Source of the DNA: Cheiracanthium punctorium
Taxonomy: Eukaryota; Arthropoda; Arachnida; Araneae; Cheiracanthiidae
Length of the DNA: 64,000 bases
NCBI GenBank assembly: GCA_038373885.1
Contig: JAWZYV010014418.1
Span: 620,001 to 684,000 of the forward strand
Direction: 5' to 3'
The notes under the pieces were generated by a model that saw nothing but the letters and a program-made list of their open reading frames with translations, was not told where the DNA came from and searched no databases. The translations under genes were made by a program, and so were the position numbers. Shown here in pieces: positions 57,812 through 64,000 of this stretch (within the stretch, counting starts at the first letter, position 1; every line of letters starts with the position of its first letter).

Positions 57812-58768
57812 CTGCTTCTGTTTTTGTGTTTCACAATATATTGCGTACAGAAAAATTCATTTTCTATGGTTATAAATTTTCTTCGAAAGAAATAAATTGC
57901 TGGCATTAAATATTTTATTTTTAAAGGTTTATTTTCGGATTAAATTTGGATGGCAAATATATTTTTTTTTTCGTTGTTTATAGTTGTAAAAAGAAATCAA
58001 TATACTGAAATATTAAATCTATATTTACACAATCGTTATTCACACTATAAATTCTATTCTATAAGATAGAATAAAACAACAAGAAGAAAGGATAAAACAA
58101 CAATAAAAAATACCGGTACAAAATAGTATACTATTTGCCTGCTTCTGTTTTTGTGTTTCACAATATATTGCGTACAGAAAATTTCATTTTCTATGGTTAT
58201 AAATTTTCTTCGAAAGAAATAAATTCCTGGCATTAAATATTTTATTTTTAAAGGTTTATTTTCGGGTTAAATTTGGATGGCAAATATATTTTTTTTTCGT
58301 TGTTTATAGTTGTAAAAAGAAATCAATATACTGAAATATTAAATCTATATTTACACAATCGTTATTCACACTATAAATTCTATTCTATAAGATAGAATAA
58401 AACAACAAGGAGAAAGGATAAAACAACAATAAAAAATACCGGTACAAAATAGTATACTATTTGCCTGCTTCTGTTTTTGTGTTTCACAATATATTGCGTA
58501 CAGAAAATTTCATTTTCTATGGTTATAAATTTTCTTCGAAAGAAATAAATTCCTGGCATTAAATATTTTATTTTTAAAGGTTTATTTTCGGGTTAAATTT
58601 GGATGGCAAATATATTTTTTTTCGTTGTTTATAGTTGTAAAAAAAATCAATTTACTGAAATATTAAATCTATATTTACACAATCGTTATTCACACTATAA
58701 ATTCTATTCTATAAGATAGAATAAAACAACAATAAAAAATACCGGTACAAAATAGTATACTATTTGCC
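57812..58768. repeat. Three-copy tandem repeat, unit about 327 bp
   Basis: Units start at CTGCTTCTGTTTTTGTG at 57812, 58139 and 58465. The third is 304 bp because it lacks GGAGAAAGGATAAAACAACA-like bases. Copies are nearly identical, and each ends ACCGGTACAAAATAGTATAC. No coding capacity. Confidence 0.95.
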
Positions 58769-59100
58769 CTCATTTATGGCCTGAAATTGGAAAATTTTTC
58801 AATATATCTCAATGTTATGATTTATTAGCATTCTTGAAACACCGATGTATTGACCAATGTGTTCCAACATCGATAAATTTAATAATGGCACATTTTTAGA
58901 AATTTATATTTTCTCATGTTATACACTGACAATATGAAATTTAAGTTTTCATGAGATTTATACTAAAAACTTCTTTTCTCTAGTATAAATATCTCATTTA
59001 CAATTTACCTTACACAAAATGTTTCAAAATGTTTTATGAAAAGTTTTATGAAAAATTTTTCTGTATAATTCTTACCAGGAGACTATATCTTCAAGCATTT
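58769..59100. other. AT-rich DNA
   Basis: Nothing recognised. Confidence 0.5.
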
Positions 59101-59170
59101 TACTTTTAATTGTTATAAAATGTTCAGAAGTTTTAAGTTACTTTTAATTGTTATAAAATGTTCAGAAGTT
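59101..59170. repeat. Two-copy short tandem repeat, unit about 39 bp
   Basis: ACTTTTAATTGTTATAAAAT followed by GTTCAGAAGTT occurs twice. Confidence 0.9.
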
Positions 59171-61444
59171 GTCATCTTTGTCTGAAATTGTTTGGATGAA
59201 CGTGTATGTGTATGTGTGGACGGGGTGACACAGCAAAAGAAACAATTTCTGGAACTTCTTTCTGACGTCATAAATTTTTATGTTTTTTTTTTTCCAAACT
59301 CTTTCCAAAATTTTTTTGCACACCTTGTTGAACTAAATATTAAAACTTTATACACACAGATGTGCTTTTCAAATGCAATAAGCAGAAAATAAAACTACTT
59401 TTTAAATTTCTTGGAATGTTAAAGGTTTGATTTGGAGCGCTTTAATTATTGTATGAGTAAATACGATGAGAAAAGTACATTAGAAACTTTTTTATTTTCA
59501 TTTATAACTCAATTTCACGTGTAAATTTCCTTCGGTTGAAAAATTAAATCTTATTTTATTGCCTTGCATTATTGATGACTGTTTATAGCTTTCTATCCGG
59601 TTACATTACACAATAAGTTATTTTTTCAAAGGCAACTTCTTTTAAGTGCTAGAAACAATGTTTTTTTTTTCTTTTACAAATATAGCAAATAATTTGACTG
59701 GTCATACCATGGTGATTGTGTCCGCACAAATGTTCTAATTAGTTGACCTAATCAGTTTAAAGTCATATTGTTCTTCGCATACAATTTTTCTTATTTCTTC
59801 TGGAAAACATGTTTCAACTCCTAAATCCTCTCCGCATGATATAAAATGACACGAAGTAATGTACATTAAAATGCACGTTCATTCTTCAAAAGACTTCAAA
59901 TGAAACATTTCAAACTAGAAACAACTGAGTGAATCTTGTTACTTATACAAAATCGTACACGTACAGCTTCGTATTTTTTTCAAGCTTAGAATTTTTATCG
60001 AGAAGAAAGTAAGAGCAAATTCGTGAACTCTTTGCTACTGTGGGAAACCCTGCAACACCTTGGTGCACATTTCTCACCGCAACTTCGATTATGTTGTGAA
60101 CCCAAGCCTTGAATTAATCAACAGATTTATTTGTCTTGAGGCTTTTATAGCCAGGCAAATGGTCTGCTAATGGATACACCGGCATTCCAGTAGCCGTAAT
60201 TTTCCTTACTTTGACTGAGATTTTCGTAATATTCCGTAAGGAAGGTGTCTATGATACATATTAAAAAAAAGAAAAAATCAGTGATGTATTTAAACAGATA
60301 TTTAAGCATCATCGTATTGAAATAACTTAGTATCGTAGGGTAAAACTGAGACAGTAAAACCTCGTGAACTAAACAAAATGCATGAAAGCTAAATAACTAC
60401 AAAATGTTATTCCTATTTTCCCTCCTGAGCATCAAAAACATATTTTTAGCAACTCTTTCCTTGCGCTTAAGTATATAGTTTCGTTATTCAACATTGGACA
60501 AAACAGGGGGACTCAAGTCAGATGTTCGCTCATTGTTTCTTCATTTTTATTTAACATACGATTATGGATTTTACATGCGTTTTATTCGATTATAATGTCT
60601 TTCTCGGGAAACTTTATCACAACAGAATCAAAATTATAGCTTTCAGCGCTTATTAGCTCTTTCTGAAGCATGCTCGCTTTTTTTCCCTCTGCGTAGTCGA
60701 CAAAGGGATTTAAAACGCCCCAAGATTAAGGCCTTTCGAACTAGTTTTTTCACTTGTTTGTTTCCATAAAAATTGGATGTTTCCAGCCAGTTTCTTTTTT
60801 TTTTATTATTTAAATTGCTAATACATGTTATTTTCAGAACACATAAATTTAATCAAAGATGCACTTAGGTATTATTTTTCGAAATTTGAACGCTCTTTTT
60901 TATTCCGGTGTGAACGGTTACTGTTCAAGATGATACATAGTACGATATGCTTACGATGTGGTTATAAATGTTTTTCCTCCCGCTTTATGCAGATTATGAT
61001 ACTTGTGTGTTGATCAATATGTTACTTATAATGTATTTCATTCGTACTTTTATGTAATCAATTTAAAAATTATTTAAACGAATTTGCAATTTGGCGTTTC
61101 TTACAAGAGCAAGTGCAATTTTGAGTATAATTAAATCCGCAGAATCTGTTATCGGAAACCATTTTAAAGGGATCGGCATTAATTTGTCTGATCACGCGCT
61201 GCTTGCATAAGTTTATTATTACCACTTGTCAATCTGTTTAACTAAGCCGGGACAGAATTTCCTATTATTTTATTTTTATTTTATCAAAGTTAATATTTAT
61301 TAATATAGATTCATTTTTAATCTATTTCTAATTTAGATATGTTCTCATTTTTATTTAGGGACGTCAATTTGGTATGAAATATGTTTTACTTTCTTATTCT
61401 ATGATTATCTCTATTGTTACTAAACTTCATTCCCATAAGAACAC
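59171..61444. other. AT-rich, repeat-poor DNA (possible intron)
   Basis: No gene or element recognised. A slightly less AT-rich patch at about 60040-60200 has no ORF of note. Confidence 0.5.
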
Positions 61445-61765
61445 GGCATGTGAAGCAGCATCCGGCTTGGCCAGGGCTTGGGAGGGTCAACTCCTTCTCA
61501 GCCCGACTGCTGTGGGACTGTTTACGCTAATGGGAGCTGGTGCACGAAAAATGAGTCGTGGTTTCAATGTCCTCCATGTTTAACGCTACTTCTAGGGGTG
61601 CCGATTTCAGGTGATGGTTGGTCCCTCATCGGTATTTGGTTCAAAATTAGGGACCAACGAACAGGAGTCCAATCCCTCCGGGTGCTATGGCAATGGCACC
61701 TATTTCTGGGGATAGTGCAAGCTTCTGTTCCTGGACACGACAACATCAACAACATAACTAGTTAT
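61445..61765 (-). repeat. SINE-like repeat
   Basis: On the minus strand it begins GTTGTTGATGTTGTCGTGTCC, has GGAGGGATTGGACTCC (B-box-like) and an internal inverted pair TTGGTCCCTCATC / GATGAGGGACCAA. It is GC-richer than its surroundings. The head resembles 46769-46830. Class is uncertain and ends are approximate. Confidence 0.45.
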
Positions 61766-62540
61766 TTCACCTTAAATTGCAATTGGAATTTTGGAAATAA
61801 ATATTGATTAATTTTCATTAATTTATTTATTCTTGCCCTGCAAACACAAAATTCATTTATCTTTACAAGTCACTTGCTTTTTAAAGAATAAAGAAACTTT
61901 AAAGATCTAATTTAATTTAACCTTGTTTTTAAAAAATGAATCTAATGGAAATGAAATTATGATTTGTGAAGTCATAACTGTAGGAAATATAGTAGTTGAA
62001 CAAGGTTAGGGAATTATAACTACCTAAATTTTTAAGGTTTTTTTACTAAACAAAATTAAGTCTAAGCGTACATTTTTTTTTCTAATTCGGGGAATATCTA
62101 AGGAATACCTTACGGGCGATGTATTTTGCTTCGAAGTACGCCATACGTAATGGAAACGTCTTGTTTCTTGAGAATTCCTTATTGGAATTGAACTACTGCA
62201 GGTAATACAGTGCTTTCAACGAGGCTTTCCATCTTTTACTTAATCACTATAACGCGTTGATCTAGAAAGTAACTTTGTGGTATTTAAGCTACTGAAAAAG
62301 CGCCTACTGCAACAAAGAACTGCGCTTCAACGCTAGACTGATTTTTTCTCTTCTTTTTTCTTTTCTTTTTTTTAATTTGTGTGCTCATTAACCTTAGCCA
62401 GTGAAAACACTAAACACCCTTAACCCAGTGCACCGGAAAAGATTTTTACAGACGAACAATTGAATAAAAATTTCGGACGGAAAAGTTAACCAGTCATCCA
62501 AAACATCTTCGGTTCGTGAGGACCCTGGTATTTTTGATGC

Positions 62541-62583
<43 letters not shown>

Positions 62584-64000
62584 CTTTCACGTGGCGAAGC
62601 GTATCTTTTTGAAGCGCTTGTTTGTTTAGATGGCGGCGGATTTGCAAGGAAAAGGTGTGAAAATTTTCCATGCTAAACATGAATTATTTTTGAAATAACA
62701 GTCTATGGTTTACGTATTTCCCACCCGTTTTTACTGCTTATAGAGCAAATATACCTCTTGAGTTTTCCCTTGACACTTTATTTTTTGGATATTATGCAGA
62801 GAACTATGCAGAATGCGTGTGTGTGTTTTTTTTGCTATTCAAATTTTATACAGTTTATCATGTTAGGATATAAAGCTGTTGCTTTCGTAGCGCTTGCGGC
62901 TACATAGAATTGATTTGATTTTGCCTTTATTTTGTTTGTTCGTATATATACATATGAACGTACACACACTCGTATACATACGTGCATACATACATTTGAC
63001 GACAACACACAAAAATCTTGACAGCGAAGTTGTGGAAGTTGTAAAAATCGTTATCGATGTTTCCTACTGCATGGTTTTGTGTGATGTGAGAAACACAATT
63101 CTTTTAAGGATAGGCTATTTTGAACTCGAATACTTCAATTAAAATAATATAAGTTATAAAAGAACTCATAAAAAAAACTGAGCCGTGTTACTAATTTAAA
63201 CAACTACAATAATAATAATTATTATTATAAAATTCGGCTAAACTTTGCTAAAAATAATTGTACTATGCAATGAGTAATTTTTTCTTCATTCTCGATGGCA
63301 ATTTATTTTTAAAAAGTATTTCCAATGAGACCTTAGTTAATAACATCGAATCGATCAGACTGTGAATTATTAGCATCAATGTGCAACATGCATTTTCTCT
63401 AACTGATATTAACCAATATACCTGGTCTGTATTATTAAAAACCTGCATTTGATTGTTTTTTTTTTTTTGTTTGTTTAATATATCAGATGCTTATCAATCT
63501 TTTAGGTTTCAAAATAGGAAATGTTTTCCTGCAGTGTACGTAAAACAATTTTATAACAAAAATCTACGGCAGTTTTTTTTTAATTTATTTAACTATAATG
63601 TTTTACGAAAAATAATTTCATGATTCCTTTTTTTAACTCGGAAAATGTAAAATAGTGACAAGAAAGCAAATTGACAAAATAAAATCTTCACGAAAATATC
63701 GCTACTAAGATTGAGTTAGATTAAATTTAAATCAATATTTTATTGCTTAACTATTTAAAAATATTGTAACTTGTGTGACTTACATAGTATTATGTAATTT
63801 CAGTCTAATTTTTTCATAAGATTGACTATAACACTTTCTTGAGCTATAAAAGTACTAAGTCAGTGTATTGCACATTTAATTTCGAAGACACCTTTCTTAG
63901 GAATGATCATAAATAATGCTGTCTAAATAATAATTTAACTGGCGTTTTCGTTCAATATTCAGTCTTTTTTAAATATTTATGAAATTCTCGGTAATTGAAA
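61766..64000. other. AT-rich, repeat-poor DNA
   Basis: T-run of about 37 at 62543-62579. A CATA/TATACG-rich patch lies at about 62942-62995. No gene recognised. Confidence 0.55.

Noticed and set aside
57812..58768. CRISPR-like array
   Set aside because: The units are 327 bp direct tandem copies without spacers, in a eukaryotic sequence.

Overview
This is eukaryotic nuclear DNA. It is AT-rich, has no bacterial-style gene packing, and is dominated by transposable elements, simple repeats and long stretches with no recognisable coding sequence. The element mix (a Ty3/Gypsy element with integrase ahead of reverse transcriptase, small non-autonomous Helitrons, many hAT-type MITEs, tRNA-derived SINEs, a Penelope-like GIY-YIG remnant and a mariner-type remnant) fits an invertebrate, most plausibly an arthropod and perhaps a chelicerate such as a spider. 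That placement is inference; no host gene in the window proves it. No intact host protein-coding gene is identified. REGION BY REGION: 1-3949 is the 3' part of a decayed Ty3/Gypsy-type retrotransposon (zinc knuckle, protease, integrase, RT, RNase H, polypurine tract, LTR). 3950-6015 is AT-rich with no gene. 6016-10428 and 19904-24313 are two near-identical arms of about 4.4 kb in inverted orientation around a 9.5 kb spacer. Each arm carries a complete short Helitron (6042-7253 minus; 23087-24291 plus), and the arm boundary at 10428 cuts through a hAT-like MITE (9763-10590). A third, truncated Helitron copy (19367-19870) abuts the inner edge of arm B. The spacer holds SINEs, a possible degraded DNA transposon and a 154 bp tandem duplication. 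24449-25041 is a foldback element. 25209-26153 is a solo LTR nested in a MITE-like repeat, and a related LTR lies at 41961-42711. 26271-29528 holds mariner/pogo-like and hAT MITEs and a SINE. 31288-33100 holds more MITEs and an AACAAAATTTTGTT-rich array. 34700-34960 is a Penelope-like GIY-YIG relic. 39024-39822 is a mariner-type element with a transposase fragment. 42853-50258 contains three hAT-type insertions with convincing 8-bp target duplications, two of them about 2.4-2.5 kb and filled with nested repeats. About 51450-51972 is a CpG-containing, repeat-poor stretch ending in ATG-12 codons-GTAAGT, the only candidate for a host first exon. 52.6-64 kb is AT-rich and mostly repeat-poor apart from a 3 x 327 bp tandem array (57812-58768) and a SINE-like repeat (61445-61765), as expected of a long intron or intergenic DNA. 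HOW THE PARTS RELATE: nothing here forms a pathway. The window records successive insertions and one large inverted duplication, whose direction (arm A to arm B) can be read from the truncated MITE. No new gene system was found. The most informative structures are the integrase-first retroelement, the inverted duplication built on Helitron copies, and the nested hAT elements with intact target-site duplications.
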